Source: Ovis canadensis (Eukaryota; Chordata; Mammalia; Artiodactyla; Bovidae). Taken from it: 64,000 bases of DNA. Shown here piece after piece: positions 1-11,499 of the stretch (its first letter is position 1; every line of letters starts with the position of its first letter). The stretch covers positions 118,448,501-118,512,500 of the forward strand of contig NC_091248.1 of the NCBI RefSeq assembly GCF_042477335.2. The letters run 5' to 3'. A program made the translations under genes and the position numbers. A model generated the notes under the pieces. It made no database searches, was not told the DNA's origin, and was given only the letters and a program-made list of their open reading frames with translations.

Positions 1-95
1 TGCGCTTCCTGTCCTGAGCGTCGCGGAAGCTGCCAAGGGGTTTCCTCGGGTCTTCTACGTGCCGCGTTGTTTCGCCTAGATAAACGTTAGCGTTA
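1..95. promoter_or_regulatory. CpG-dense edge, possible CpG-island fringe
   Basis: Eleven CpG dinucleotides lie in the first 95 bases, far denser than the next several kilobases. An ETS-type core CGGAAG is at 24-29. CpG density ends abruptly near 95 and AT-rich DNA follows. This fits the downstream shore of a CpG-island promoter or first exon of a gene to the left of the window. No splice donor or start codon context can be assigned, so this is an inference. Confidence 0.35.
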
Positions 96-104
96 ATATT
101 TGTG

Positions 105-308
105 TAGTGCTTTACAGTTTCCAGCTTGCTCTCACAACCGTGATCTTATTTGGCAATCATTATTACCTAAGAGACGAGTATTATTACTCATGTTTTAATA
201 GGGAGAGAAGTGGGGCGCCAGATCAATTAAATCATATACCCAAAGTGACACAGCTGTTAGCTTTGGGACTAGAAATCAGGTGTCCAGGCTGCAAATCCAG
301 GGCTCTTT
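105..308 (-). mobile_element. MIR SINE fossil
   Basis: Read on the minus strand this follows the MIR core. On the plus strand it shows a diverged 'cctcacaacaaccct'-type block, then 'agtgacacagctgttag', then the tRNA-like head. It is heavily mutated and contains an unimportant 67-codon open frame. Confidence 0.55.
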
Positions 309-309
309 A

Positions 310-790
310 AATTTATCAAAGGAAGGAAACCAGTTCTGCTCTATGATACTGGTGCCCAGGGCACACCCAGCAATTAAAATGAAATCCAGAAGGGCTAGGT
401 TAATTTTTTTTTTTAAGCCTTAGTCACTGCCCTTTCAAATTGCCCTTTGAAACGCAGCTTAGCAATGCTGTTATACACCTGGGTGTGAAGAGGAGTGTCC
501 ATGGACTCACCACCGGGAAAGTCAATATCATAGGGGAAAGCAGAATGAGAAGAATGAGGATGGGTTAGCACCTGTGGATTTCCTCTTCACCTACATCCCC
601 GGGGCCAGTCTCTGTCTTCTCTCCTATTGGTCCACAACTGAAGATACTGCTTCTTGCTCCTTGGGCCAGGCTTTGCCTGCCTAATATAGGCTATACTCCA
701 GGGGACCGGTGAGACCTCCCCCACAGCCACCGTCATCACCTCAGCACTGAGGAAATGAAAACGCCCCACCCCTTCCCTGGCCACAGTGAC
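310..790. other. unassigned stretch
   Basis: No repeat family, RNA gene or convincing coding frame was recognised. A short T run is at 402-414. Confidence 0.5.
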
Positions 791-794
791 CTTG

Positions 795-916
795 AGGTTT
801 GTTTTTCGTTTGGGGCTGTAAAGTATGTGGGATCTTAGTTCCTCAAGCAGGGATTGAACCTGCATTCTGCGTTGGGAGAGCAGAGTCTTAACCACGGGAC
901 TCCAGGGAAGTCCCAC
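795..916 (-). mobile_element. CHR-type tRNA-Glu SINE
   Basis: The plus strand reads 'gggatcttagttcctcaag', then a diverged B-box region, then 'ccagggaagtccc', which is the reverse of the cetartiodactyl CHR SINE head. The tRNA-like part is at the high-coordinate end. Confidence 0.75.
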
Positions 917-1059
917 AATGGCATTATTAAAAGGAATTTTGCTCCCAGAGGATTTGTCACTCTGGAACTTGCTGTGTCTCTGCCACAGACGAAGTCTCTG
1001 GCCTGGTCAGCAAAATCGATAGTGCTGGAGGCTGAATGCCCATATCAGTCATCTGAGAT

Positions 1060-1190
1060 TTTTTTTTTTATTATGTTATTGTTCCAAGACTCACCTGGAG
1101 ATCTTAGTTCTCTGACCAGGGATGGAACTCACGATACCCTGCAGTGGGAGCTCAGAGTCTTAACCACTGGACTGCCAGGGAAGACCCTGC
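1060..1190 (-). mobile_element. CHR-type tRNA-Glu SINE
   Basis: A second minus-strand copy of the same family, with its T-rich tail at 1060-1075 and the head ending 'actgccagggaag'. Only about 145 bases separate it from the previous copy; the two are independent insertions in the same orientation. Confidence 0.75.
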
Positions 1191-1199
1191 TGATCATTT

Positions 1200-1583
1200 T
1201 TTTAAATGCACATTACTGAAGACAACTCTGGATTGTGCTTCAGGAGGTCCTAGTTGTGTAATTTGTTTTGTCTTCTTTTAAATACTCTGAAGTGATTCAG
1301 ATGACCAGCCAAGTTGGGAACCCACAGACGTAGAAAGACTTTGATCAGGAAGTTTGAGATATCCCAAGGGTGAAATTGACAGGTGATTGGTTAGATGAGG
1401 AACTTGTCACTCATATGTTGATACTGCCTAAGGATGTGCAGAATGACAACTCCATTCATTAGAGAGCCTAAAGGGGAACTAAAACTCCTCAAAGAAAGAA
1501 AATACTATGTTGAGTAATCTAAGACTTCACAGGAGTATAGGGCTAGGGAACTGAGAATGGGTGATACCTTACTTTAACTAAAA
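1200..1583. other. unassigned stretch
   Basis: No recognisable gene or repeat. AT-rich single-copy-looking DNA. Confidence 0.5.
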
Positions 1584-2672
1584 GTTGTTGTTCAGTCGCT
1601 CAGTTGTGTCTGACTCTTTGTGACCCCATGGACTGCTGCATACCAGACACCCCTATCCTTTACCATCTCCCGGAGCTTGCTCGAACTCCTGTCCATTGAG
1701 TCAGTGATGCCATCCAACCATCTCATTCTCTGTTGTCCCCTTCTCCTCCTGACTTCAATCTTTCCCAGCCTCAGGGTCTTTTCCAATAAATCAGTTCTTC
1801 ACATCAGGTGGCCAAAGAATTGTAGCTTCAGCATCAGTCCTTCCAATGACTATTCAGGGCTGATTTCCTTTAGGATGGACTAGTTGGATCTCCTTGCAGT
1901 CCAAGGGACTCTAAAGAGTCTTCTCCAGCACTACAGTTCAAAAGCATCAATTCTTTGGTGCTCAGCCTTCTTTATGGTCTAACTCTCACATCCATACATG
2001 ACTACTGGAAAAACCGTAGCTTTCACGAGATGGACCTTTGTTGACAAAGTCATGTCTCTGCTTTTTAATATACTATCTAGGTTGGTCATAGCTTTTCTTC
2101 CAAGGAGCAAGCATCTCTTAATTTCATGGCTGCAGTCACCATCTGCAGTGATTTTGGAGCCCAAGAAAATAAAGTCTGACACTGTTTCCATTGTTTCCCC
2201 ATCTATTTGCCATCAAGTGATGGGACCGGATGCCATGATCTTAGTTTTTTGAATGTTGAGTTTTAAGCCAGCTTTTTCACTCTCCTCTTTCACTTTCATC
2301 AAGAGGCTCTTTTTGGTCCTTCTTCACTTTCTGCCGTAAGGGTGGTATTATCTGCATATCTGAGGTTATTGATATTTCTCCTGGCAGTCTTGATTCCAGC
2401 TTGTGCTTCCTCTAGCCCAACATTTCTCATGATATACTCTGCATATAAGTTAAATAAGCAGGGTGACAATATACAACTTTGATGTACTCCTTTCTCAATT
2501 TGGAATGAGTCTGTTGTTTCATGTCCAGTTCTAACTGTTGCTTCTTGACCTGCATGTAGGTTTCTCAGGAGGCAGGTTAGGTGGTAGTCTGGTATTCCCA
2601 TCTCTTTAAGAATTTTCTACAGTTTGTTGTGATCCACACAAAGGCTTTAGTGTGGTCAATGAAGTAGCAGTA
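1584..2672 (-). mobile_element. BovB LINE (RTE), 5'-truncated
   Basis: The 3' end of a BovB non-LTR retrotransposon on the minus strand, starting at the low-coordinate 3' tail and cut off inside the reverse-transcriptase region. Open pieces at 1592-1786, 1979-2191 and 2299-2601 encode typical BovB segments. The 2299-2601 frame carries the palm region including 'CLFNLYAEYIM', with the catalytic YADD changed to YADN. Stops and frameshifts separate the pieces, so it cannot make a working protein. BovB encodes an endonuclease and reverse transcriptase that copy its own RNA into chromosomal nicks. Confidence 0.93.
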
Positions 2673-2779
2673 TGTACTCTAAAGAGAGATAAGGTCAGTG
2701 ACTCACATCTTACATAACTTCTATTCTGATCAGTGGAAACTGTTTGCTTTAGTTCTTTATCATGCTTACCCTCTAGACC

Positions 2780-3105
2780 AGCACTGTTCAATACAGTAGC
2801 CACCAGTCATGTATGGCTATTGAGCCCTTGAAATGTGGCTGGTCCAAACTGAGATGTGCTGTCAGTGTAAAATGCACACTGGATTTCAAAGGCTTAGCCA
2901 GAAGATAATGGATAGCTCAGTAACACCTTTAACGCTGATTACATATTAAAACAGTATGTTAGGTCTGTTGGGGGGTAAATCAAATATATTATTATAATTA
3001 ATTACACCTGGGTTTCTGTTTTTGTTTTAATGTGGCTACTGGAGAATTTGAAATTCCATATATGACCTGTGGGGGCTAAAAACATTAGGCACAAATCATG
3101 CCCTA
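2780..3105 (-). mobile_element. non-autonomous hAT DNA transposon fossil
   Basis: Contains the conserved block around 'tattgagcccttgaaatgtg' together with 'cagcactgttcaatacagta' at one end and an AT-rich middle, the pattern of an old mammalian non-autonomous hAT (MER-type) element. I could not name the subfamily with certainty. Confidence 0.5.
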
Positions 3106-3890
3106 AGCTTTGTGCATTCTACTGCTGTATGTAAATGAAAATCAAATTTAAAAATTAAACAAATGATGGCTTCCTGTTGCATTTAAAGCAATATCTAAGA
3201 TCCTCTCCTGGTCATCAAGACCCAACCTGCTTCTCTGCCTCATCAGATATCATGAGGGCTTCCCAGGACTCACTGACTGTCCTGCTTTTCACCTGTGCCT
3301 GACTCATGCCCACTTCTGCACATTGCCATTTACTTCTTCCTCTGTTTGAAAAGGATTTCCCTCCAGATCTTTACAGTTATTCACATCTCAGCTCAAACAT
3401 CACCTCCTTTTTACCTTGGGCATCTATACCAGTTAGAATGTTGTTGGTCAAAAGAAACAAGAAACTCAGATTGGCTTAAACATTGAACAGAATATAGTGG
3501 CTTCTGGACCTAAAATGCCCAGCAGCCAATCAGGCTCCAGGGCCCTGGATCTGTGTCTCTATGATTCTTTGGATGCTCCCCTCTTAAGTGGGTCAGCTCT
3601 GTCCACATGCTAGCAGAATGGCTACAGCAATTCCTGGCTTCACCTCTGTCCCACCTCATGCAGAAAGAGAGTTTCTTATCCTCCAACACTCAAAGGAAAG
3701 TCCTAGACTTTACCTAACCCATTGATTAACCTAAGAGACTCCCATGTGCTGATCAGCATATCCCTGAACCAGTCACTGCTGAAAGGACCCAAATTAGGCT
3801 TAGGCAGCTAAGGTCCTCTCCCACCCAGATCTCTAGGCTGTCAACTACTAGGGAGATGCTGATGGTTGCTATAGAGTTCTCCAGCAGTGT
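3106..3890. other. unassigned, part probably old repeat
   Basis: 3425-3800 contains phrases seen in old mammalian interspersed repeats (wording such as 'cctgaaccagtcactg' after a transposon-like 'agactcccatgtg'), but I cannot place the family. The rest shows nothing recognisable. Confidence 0.35.
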
Positions 3891-3894
3891 TCTC

Positions 3895-4085
3895 TAGACC
3901 AACTGTCCCCAACCTCCGGGATCTAATGCCTGATGATCTGAGGTGGAACTGATGTAATAATAAACTTCAATATAAATGTAATGTGCTTGAATCATCCTGA
4001 AACAATGCCACCCCAGTCTGTGGAAAAATTGTGATCCACGAAATCAGTCCCTGGTGCCAAAATGATTGGAGGCGGCTGCTCTAGA
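3895..4085 (-). mobile_element. hAT-Charlie (MER1-like) fossil
   Basis: The inverse of the element at 57978-58290: blocks for 'tggtgccaaaatgattgg', 'gatgatctgagg' and the 'tcaatataaatgtaatgtgc' middle are visible. Internally deleted. Confidence 0.5.
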
Positions 4086-4099
4086 CCACCCTACCACCT

Positions 4100-4285
4100 A
4101 GGGCTGGGCAAACTTTGTAAAGGGCCGAAGAGTAGGTCTTTAGTTTTTATATTTCCTAAGGGTTTATTTTGTTTTATAATCCCTTAAAAATATAAAAATT
4201 GTTCTCAGCTGATGGTCCTTACAAAAATAGGCCTCAGGCTGGATTTTGCCCAAGGGTCGTAGTTTGCCAGTCCCTGAACTATACT
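4100..4285 (+). mobile_element. hAT-type DNA transposon fossil
   Basis: Starts 'gggcaaactttgtaaagggc' and ends 'gtagtttgccagtccctga', the two ends of an abundant non-autonomous hAT family; a second copy of the family is at 45385-45590. Confidence 0.5.
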
Positions 4286-4309
4286 ATTATGATGCTTGTG
4301 GTGTCTAAA

Positions 4310-4425
4310 TTTACTTTGTTAATCGGCTTCCCCTGACTACAACATACAGTCTGTGAGAGCAGGAACCATGTTTGTCTTCTTAACACCTAAAAATAGTGCT
4401 GGGCACACAGTAGATGCTCATTAAG
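4310..4425 (+). mobile_element. L2 LINE 3' tail
   Basis: Carries the L2 3' signature: 'ctgtgagagcaggaaccatg' followed by 'gctgggcacacagtagatgc' and 'tcattaa'. Confidence 0.5.
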
Positions 4426-4429
4426 GGGT

Positions 4430-5699
4430 CCCTGGATAGATTACGAAGAAAAGTTGCTGGTGGAGCATGTCAGGACCCAGGACCTAGCTCTGACCTGGGA
4501 TTTTCTGCCCTCCCTGTAGCGGACACCGCTGCTCCCATATTGACCAATGCAGGAATGGGCAGGGCTGCTAATAGTTGCTTTGTCTTTACACAAGTCAAGG
4601 GGTTTCTTCTGGCTGGTGCAGCCCAGCACCCCAGGACCACGGTGAGTGGGTGAGGACTGGGCTGTAGCCCCCACCTAACCCCTTGGAGGGCACCGTTGGG
4701 TCAGATGCAACTCGCACATCTAAGATCTCACCTTTCGTTGTTCCCACAAAAAAGATCTCACCTTTTATTCAATGGCAAAACCCTCTGCTGGTGCTCTGCC
4801 TGCTTTCACTCTTTCTTTACCCACTCCCAATCCCCTCTTTTCCCAGTTTTCTTCAGTCAAATAGCTACAATTTTTATGTGTCAAATAAAAATTCTCATTT
4901 GGTTCTTGGAAGTGTATCCCAGTATAATAGAATGCAGCAGAGGGGGAATTGTGGCTGAGGAGGGATTTCCATCCTGTGTGATTTCTGTGCTTCAGGAAAG
5001 ACAGTGGGCAACGAGAAAAAGGACCAACCAAAGTTGCCAAAGGAATAGGGAAGCTGCCGAAAATATAGAGTGGTACATTGAGGGTTCTTCTATCTGGAAA
5101 GATAAAGGCTAAGAAGGAATAATATGTTTGATCATGAACTTTATGGTCAGTGAACTCATTCACCCAATCCCGAGCTATAACCAGGGGGCTCTGGATAAAG
5201 CTAGAGGGAATGTGGTTTCAGAATAATAGAAAATCAGACTTCACTTGGTGGGTGGTAAGTTCATGGAACTTATTACCCCAAGCAAGAGTCAAACTGGAAA
5301 TTAAAATACCCAGTATGCTATGGAAGATTTTGTTGTTGACAGACTGTAATGTCTTAGGAAGAGGAATGAGGATGCCTTGGGATATGTCTCCAAGATACGC
5401 TCTTGGAGGTCCCAGATGGGAAGAAAAACTGGTTGTTCACAGTCCTTCCCAGCGTGTCCTTGGTGGACACAGAGTTCTGAACTGGGCAAGACCTAGAGTC
5501 CAGGCTGCTACCACACACCCTAGGCAGTCCGGAGGGCTGTTTTGCTGAGGAGAGGGGATCTCATAGAAGACTTTTCCTGCTTGGATTTCCTTACCCAGCT
5601 ACAATCTATTGCCGAGAATGCAGGGGTCACTGAGGCAATAAAATGTTTGTGGAAACCTTACATTAATGTCTACTCTGCCCAATGGAAACCCACCTGTTG
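4430..5699. other. unassigned stretch with non-conserved open frames
   Basis: Several frames of 60-140 codons overlap on both strands here (for example 4696-5112 plus and 4765-5163 minus). None resembles a family I know, and overlapping frames on both strands without motifs suggest chance. Neither splice sites nor a poly(A) signal in a coherent order were seen. Confidence 0.45.
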
Positions 5700-5727
5700 T
5701 CATTAATGATAGCTAACAAATACTATG

Positions 5728-5891
5728 TTGTTATTGTTCAGTTACTCAGACTCTTTGCAATCCCGTGGACTGCAGCACGCAAGGCATCCCTGCCCTTCAC
5801 TGTCTCCCGGAGTTTGTTCAAACTCATGTCCACTGAGATGGTGACACCATTCAACCATCTCATCCTCTGTTGCCCTCTTCTCCTCCTATAC
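5728..5891 (-). mobile_element. BovB 3' tail with 13-bp target duplication
   Basis: 164 bases of BovB 3' end, minus strand, heavily 5'-truncated. It is flanked by perfect direct repeats 'aacaaatactatg' at 5715-5727 and 5892-5904, direct proof of target-primed insertion into the MIR. Confidence 0.88.
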
Positions 5892-5978
5892 AACAAATAC
5901 TATGTACTATGTGCTGTTATAGGTAAGTAATGACTTAATCCTCATAACAACCCTGTAAGATGGATCCCATTGTCATCA

Positions 5979-6177
5979 TCTTCCCTGGTGGCTCAGACAT
6001 TAAAGAATCTGCCTGCAATGTGGGAGACCTGGGTTCGATCCCTGGGTCAGGAAGATCCCCTGGAGAAGGGAATGGCAATGCACTCTGGTATTCTTGCCTG
6101 GAAAATCCCATGGACAGAGAAGCCTGGAGAGCTACAGTCCATGGGGTCACAGAGTCAGACATGACTGAGCGACTGAC
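5979..6177 (+). mobile_element. Bov-tA SINE
   Basis: A complete ruminant Bov-tA: tRNA-derived head ('ttccctggtggctcag', B-box 'gggttcgatccc'), then the Bov-A body ending 'gactgagcgactga'. Inserted into the MIR. BovB supplies the machinery for this SINE class because the tails match. Confidence 0.9.
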
Positions 6178-6299
6178 ACTGTTTGACAGATGGGAAATGA
6201 AGGCACAGAAAAATAACCTTCCCAAGGCCTCATAGCTAATAAGCATTCCAGGACTGAATCTCCGGCTGGCTGACTCTGGGATACACAAACCCCACCACG

Positions 6300-7605
6300 C
6301 TGGGCTTCAGGCCACTCCTGCACATCTTCTGGGGGTACACCTCTCAGCTCTAGCCAGGTGCTGCCCAGAAGGAATGCAGACCCATTGTAACCTTTTCTTT
6401 TTCTTATTTCAAGAAAAGCCATAAGGGTCCACAGTGGGTTCTGGATTGAATAAACCCAGCTAAATCCCCCAGAACTCATCCAGCTTCTGACTTCTGTTCA
6501 GCCCAGGCCACCTCTCCTACTGACTTGTCTTATGGAGAGGGTGCTGTGGTCCATGTCCAGGGACATGGGTCACTCGATGTGGACTCTAAGCAGAGCAAGG
6601 GAGACAGGCAGGACATGTGTACAGAAGCAGCTCGGGGCAGGGTTGGCGGGGGGCAAAGGCTCTGAGTTGGGGTGCTTCTGTGTCTATGGTCTGTCCCCAA
6701 GGGAATAGACTTGCTGGCCTTATCAGTCAGCAGTGACTAGTAATCTCTGGGTCCCTTGCAGTTCCAGGGCTCAATGAATCTATGGATGTCATCACAGAAA
6801 GCAACACCTAAGGCAGAGAGAGATGTTTGATGTTGGGAAGATAGGCTCTGTGGCACATATATATATGTATAACCTGACTGTCCATCCTAAGGCCATCAAC
6901 CACACAAAATGTGCAGAGCCCAAGGCTATGCAGTGTGGTGTGGGCTGAGAAAGCTGGCAGGGCAGAGGCTGGGCAAGGAGTCCGCAGCATCGGCAGAAGC
7001 CTTCCTACAGGGCCGCCCCATCGGGTTGGGCAGGTCCTGCACCGCCCCTCGCTGCGCAGAGAGGACTGGGGGCATTCTTCTAGTCTGCACAAAGGCACTG
7101 TTCATTGTGCTGAGCACTCATGGGGCTGTGTCCCCCAGAGGAGGGACCTTTTCTCATTCACTTCGAGTCCCTGTATGTAGCAGGGGTCCCTAAAGAAGTC
7201 AGGTACCACTGTACTCCTCCACATACCCCACTTTACTCGATTTCTTTCTTTCCATCTTTCCTACTATTGAGAATGCAGGTGGGATTTGGGGATGGGGCAT
7301 AGGATTCTGCCCTGGTCCACCCACCCCTTCCTTCCTGTGGGGCTCCAGGGACCAGAGCCTGACACACTGCCCGGAGGCAGGAACACCAGATCCAGAACTC
7401 TGACTCCCCTGCCCCCCGACACAAACCCTGGGAAGGAGCTGAGGGGGAACCAGGAGGCCAGGCTGCCAGAGGACCTTGGTTGTTTCCTCATTCTGTCCCG
7501 AGCTGAAAAAGCCAGGGAGAGCGAGGTCACCCAGCTCCCAGGAGTCGGGGGGCAGTGGGCAGGACATGGGTGGAGGCTGTCCCATGGCAGGAACAAGGTC
7601 TCCCA
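6300..7605. other. unassigned stretch, GC-richer after 6.9 kb
   Basis: No repeat family or coding gene recognised. Overlapping frames on both strands at 6800-7600 have no motif and look like chance in GC-rich DNA. A short AT dinucleotide run is at 6855-6869. Confidence 0.4.
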
Positions 7606-7607
7606 GT

Positions 7608-7735
7608 TTCCCTCATCACAGATAAGGAAATGCTGACTGAATAAGGATAAGGAAACTGGTCAAGGTCACATAACTCGAAGTTACAGAGCTGGGCTTTGAA
7701 CCGGAGGTGGACGCTGTGGCCTCTGCCCAGGTTCC
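7608..7735 (-). mobile_element. MIR SINE fossil
   Basis: Plus strand shows 'aactggtcaaggtcacataa' then 'cagagctgggctttgaacc', the reverse MIR core and tRNA-like head. Confidence 0.65.
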
Positions 7736-7739
7736 CCTT

Positions 7740-10160
7740 AGGGACTGAGGGCAGCTCCCAGCCAGTCCCTTCCCAGGAAAGACCTCTCCTCAAGGGAGCC
7801 GCCATGTCTACTGGCCAACAGGGACAGTCCCCAGGCCAGCTTACTGCTGCGGGGGTGGGGTGGGGTCACAAGCCCAGCCTCAGTTTGGGACAACTCTGGG
7901 ATGGAGGGAGGAGGTGCTTCTATGGCATTTCTGCTGCATTTCGACACCTTCTGCCCAGTCCTGCTGCCCTTGCTGCAGCTGTTACCAGGAAACTCTCAGC
8001 CTGCGAGTCCCTCTCTTCGCATAGGCTTTGGAGACATCTACCTAACACACCTCTATCACAGGCTGCCTCTCTGCCTCCAGCCTGCCAGGAGTCCACTGAT
8101 GGGAGGGTATGGGGACCCAGAGATGAACAACGGCAGGAGGCCCCACCTCCCCCAGGCTGGAGGGACAGGAGTCGGGGCAGTGAGACCTGAGCCCAGGGAT
8201 CACCCAGGAAGCACAGTCGGTCACACTGGGTCTGTCTGGAAGAAACTGAAGCCCCTATAGGAGACACCCCCAAAGGTGGGAGTGGGTGGGTGAGACCCTG
8301 GCATCTCCCTTCGTTCCAGCTTGAATTTTGTGATTATGGACAACTTATGCACATATGGAATTCATACTGAGGTTGAAATGTGCACATATTGGGGTAATAT
8401 TAAAAATTCAAAGTTTTAAATCTGTTCAGGGTCCATGATAATTTTTTTCTTTTTCACAGGGAAACAGTGCTGTAGAACGCTATGCTGGTGGCTGGATGGA
8501 AGGGGGTGTCCCGGGGAGGGGGTGTGCAGACCATGGCTAGCCCCAACCCCAGTGCCAGCCCACACCCTTAAAGGTACAGAATTTCAATTGGTTTGCTCCT
8601 TTCTGGATTAGGGGTGGGCAGCCTTAAACAGCTCTGAGAGTCAGAGAAATTTTAGGGCCAGGAGGCTTTCTGGAGGTTTCCCCTCTCACTCATTCTCCCT
8701 CAGGCCCAGAGCCCTGTAGTGAAGCTTAGACAACACATCCCATGGAGAGGGGCCCATAGCTTTGAGGGCCCATCGTTCTGGGGACTGGGGACAGCCTGAG
8801 GCTTCTTAATCTTAGCATAGATAGGTAGGAGTGTGGGTGTGTGTGAGGTGTGTGTGTGTACGTGTGTGTGCACAGTCTCCACTTTCCTAGTTCACAGGAG
8901 AATGGTGTCTGGACACATCTTTTCAATGTGAAGGAGTCACTGGCATTGGTAATAGATTGTGAATATATCTGGCTTGCATTCCAACGGAGGGAAAGCCCCT
9001 CTGGCCCGTTCCCCCAGGAAGGGAAACAGGATCCAATGGAGAGATGAGAATGGAGGGGCCTGTCCCAGCTCCCAGCTTCCAGGAGGCCAGGCCCAGCTCT
9101 GGAGCATAGCTCTTATCAGTCAGCTGGGGACCTGGGCGAAAGGCACATCTGCTTCTGTTTATTCTTCCTCTTTATCTTAATGGGCCCCCCACCTATCGCT
9201 CCCTGCAATATCCCACACCACTGCCCACAGTACTCAGGTACCTCTCCCCGCCCCCAGGCAAAGACCCAGGGAGGGAGAGCATGGGGACAGACAGGCCGGA
9301 GACTTGGTGTCTGGGTTAAAGCTCCTCACTAAACACAGGCTTAATTGAACGCTGAGGTCAAGGTGGAAAAGAAGGAAAAGATTAAGAGGCTGACGCCCTT
9401 CCTCCTGGGAAGGGAACTGGCAGGTTGCTAGGAGCAATCTCATCTCTTAGAGAAATGTAATTACATTTAAATTTCAGGTTATACCTAAGCTAATAACTCT
9501 AACTGGAAATTCCTGTTGGGAGCAGAAAGTTTTCTCTCATTACGAGATAATGGGGAGTCTCTTGCCCTTGAACTCAAAACAGTCAGTCTCAAGCTGGGAG
9601 GACTTTACTTGGGTAGAGCCTCTACAGCCCACAGGGCACCTTTGTGCAGATTAGAAAAAGGGGCCCCTTCTTCCAGGCGTCACAGCCCTTGACTGGGCAA
9701 GTCCCCTCTATCTTTCCTGGCACCCTAGGACATTGAGAACCAGGACACAGTTACATAATCACAACAGATCTCCCTCCAGCCCCTAGCTATCCCTCTCTTT
9801 AACCTGGACAGCTGAAGCACTAAACAGATCACCCCAGAAACAGAAAAATGTTGCAACTGGGAGACGCTTGGAAGGCTTTAACGATGACTTGGTCCAGAGT
9901 CCCTGCTCCAATTTACTCCATGATAAGGCTTCTTGTTGAGCTGCCAATCACATTCCAGTCCTCACCCAGGTTACCCTAAATGGTGATTATTGGCATTTTG
10001 GAATGAATGGGAATGTTACCAAATTTCTCAAGGATTTCTTTCTTTACATTTTGTGTAATAGGTATCATTTTAAAGCATGAGGCTTTTGTTTTGTGTTATC
10101 TATATTATGAAGTTCAGCACTTTTAAAGTAGTTTCTCTTTTTGTAGCAAAATTGGTAATA
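7740..10160. other. unassigned, mostly single-copy-looking stretch
   Basis: This is the longest run without a named transposon in the first half. 7740-8280 is GC-rich and has a 165-codon plus frame (7696-8190) with an ATG at 7804 in a good 'gccgccatgt' context, but the protein matches nothing I know and opposite-strand frames overlap it. 9830-9980 has the feel of a very old repeat. No poly(A) signal or paired splice sites could be tied together. Confidence 0.4.
8829..8876. repeat. imperfect (GT)n microsatellite
   Basis: About 48 bases of interrupted GT repeats. Confidence 0.8.
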
Positions 10161-10161
10161 T

Positions 10162-10625
10162 ATCACAGGGATTCCAAGCTTGATTTTGGAGTCAGAATGA
10201 TCTGAGTTCTGATTTTAACTCCTCCACTTGCTAGCTGAATGGCCCTGTGCAATTTGCTTTACTTCACACCCTGATTTCCTCATCTGAAAATGGGGATACG
10301 TAAAAGTATTTACCGCAAAGAATTTGTACATGAATTAAATGCGAAGAGTTGACTCATTGGAAAAGACCCTGAAGCTGGGAGGGATTGGGGACAGGAGGAG
10401 AAGGGGATGACAGAGGATGAGATGGCTGGATGGCATCACCGACTTGATGGACATGAGCTTGGGTAAACTCCAGGAGTTGGTGATGGACAGGGAGGCCTGG
10501 CGAGCTGTGATTCGTGGGGTCGCAAAGAGTCAGACACGACTGAACTGAATGCATGGAAAACACCTGCCCAGTACCTGGCACACAGTAATAATAAACAATG
10601 AGCCAGTATTAAGCTTATTTTAAGT
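10162..10625 (+). mobile_element. MIR SINE, host of a BovB tail
   Basis: First part 10162-10340 has 'cttgctagctgaatggccct' and 'cctcatctgaaaatgggga'; the second part 10550-10625 resumes with 'acctggcacacagtaataat'. The gap is a BovB tail. Confidence 0.7.
10341..10549 (+). mobile_element. BovB 3' tail
   Basis: About 209 bases of BovB 3' end ('gagttgactcattggaaaag' through 'cagacacgactgaactga'). Short shared flank 'aatgc' on both sides; strongly 5'-truncated. Confidence 0.85.
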
Positions 10626-10699
10626 GGTAAGGAAAGTGACATCTTACTTATAAGTAATTGAGGAGGATGGCCATGTTTTCTATCCCTTGAACAAATAGC

Positions 10700-11400
10700 C
10701 AATCCCAAATCTCAGGCAGGGAAAGTGAGCCTAGGGCATCAAATTGTGCCAGAAAACAAAGAAGTATTCAAAAAACATAGGAGCTAGCTGAAAAGGATTC
10801 TTACTGGCCAAATTTGAGGAAACCAGAGCATCAAAACACATAATGACTACAATTGGTAGCACGATGAATAAAGCAACATCCACATGATGACTGCGATAAA
10901 ACAAAATCGAAATACCAGTCAATAAAGCTGAAAGGAATGATAGAATTGGAAATCACTATTTCGCACCCTGCAATAAAGTAAGTGATCTAAGCAGAGATCA
11001 TCAATGGAACTGCTGGGTGAAAAAGTGAAATATCTATATTGGGTTAAAGTGACACCCATAGGTGACTTACAAATTACTTACAAATGGAAAACTTCTCTTT
11101 ACACTGGAGAGATCTGGTAGTCACCATCTTAACCAAGCAATCAAACTGAGCACTAATAGTGCAACAATTATGCACCTTCTGATATGCTATAATCCAAAAT
11201 ACACAATACCACCTATGAATTGTTCCTGTTGAAGAGATGAACATACTTCTAACCAAGCCTCATGACCTACACTCCAGTTTACAGAAAATATGGGGATAGA
11301 GGAACAGTTAAATTATACCAAGAGAAATCAGTTAGACAAGTTCACAGTGTGGAACACAGTATAAGACACTTAAAAGCTATGACGAAGGCTCTCCCTTTAA
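10700..11400 (+). mobile_element. old L1-type (L1M-like) 3'-UTR fossil
   Basis: Blocks such as 'agagatctggtagtcaccat' and 'gcctcatgacctacactcca' belong to an old mammalian L1-type untranslated region that I recognise only loosely; a piece related to the far end of the same family lies at 47230-47456. No coding capacity. Confidence 0.42.
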
Positions 11401-11499
11401 CCAGACTTTCATGAGGTTCCTCTGCACCCTCTTTCATCAAGGCCTCCACCCTGCCTTGGGCCTACCCCACCCAGTCTCTGCAGGTGGTGATGGTGGTGC

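Larger units (their letters stand above)
5700..6295 (-). mobile_element. MIR SINE fossil, host of two insertions
   Basis: MIR pieces lie at about 5700-5727, 5892-5978 ('taatcctcataacaaccctg') and 6178-6295 ('acagatgggaaatgaaggc', then the tRNA-like head). They are separated by a BovB tail and a Bov-tA SINE. Removing both gives a continuous MIR order. Confidence 0.65.

Noticed and set aside
5080..5330. Resemblance to an L3/CR1 3' end
   Set aside because: A single phrase ('gtggtaagttcatggaactt') is suggestive but no second block supports it.
5979..6177. tRNA-like A and B boxes as a functional tRNA gene
   Set aside because: The tRNA-like part is the head of a Bov-tA SINE; it lacks a foldable anticodon arm. 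The same applies to all CHR and Bov-tA heads in the window.
8829..8876. CRISPR-like short repeats
   Set aside because: It is a simple GT microsatellite; there are no spaced identical repeats anywhere in the window.
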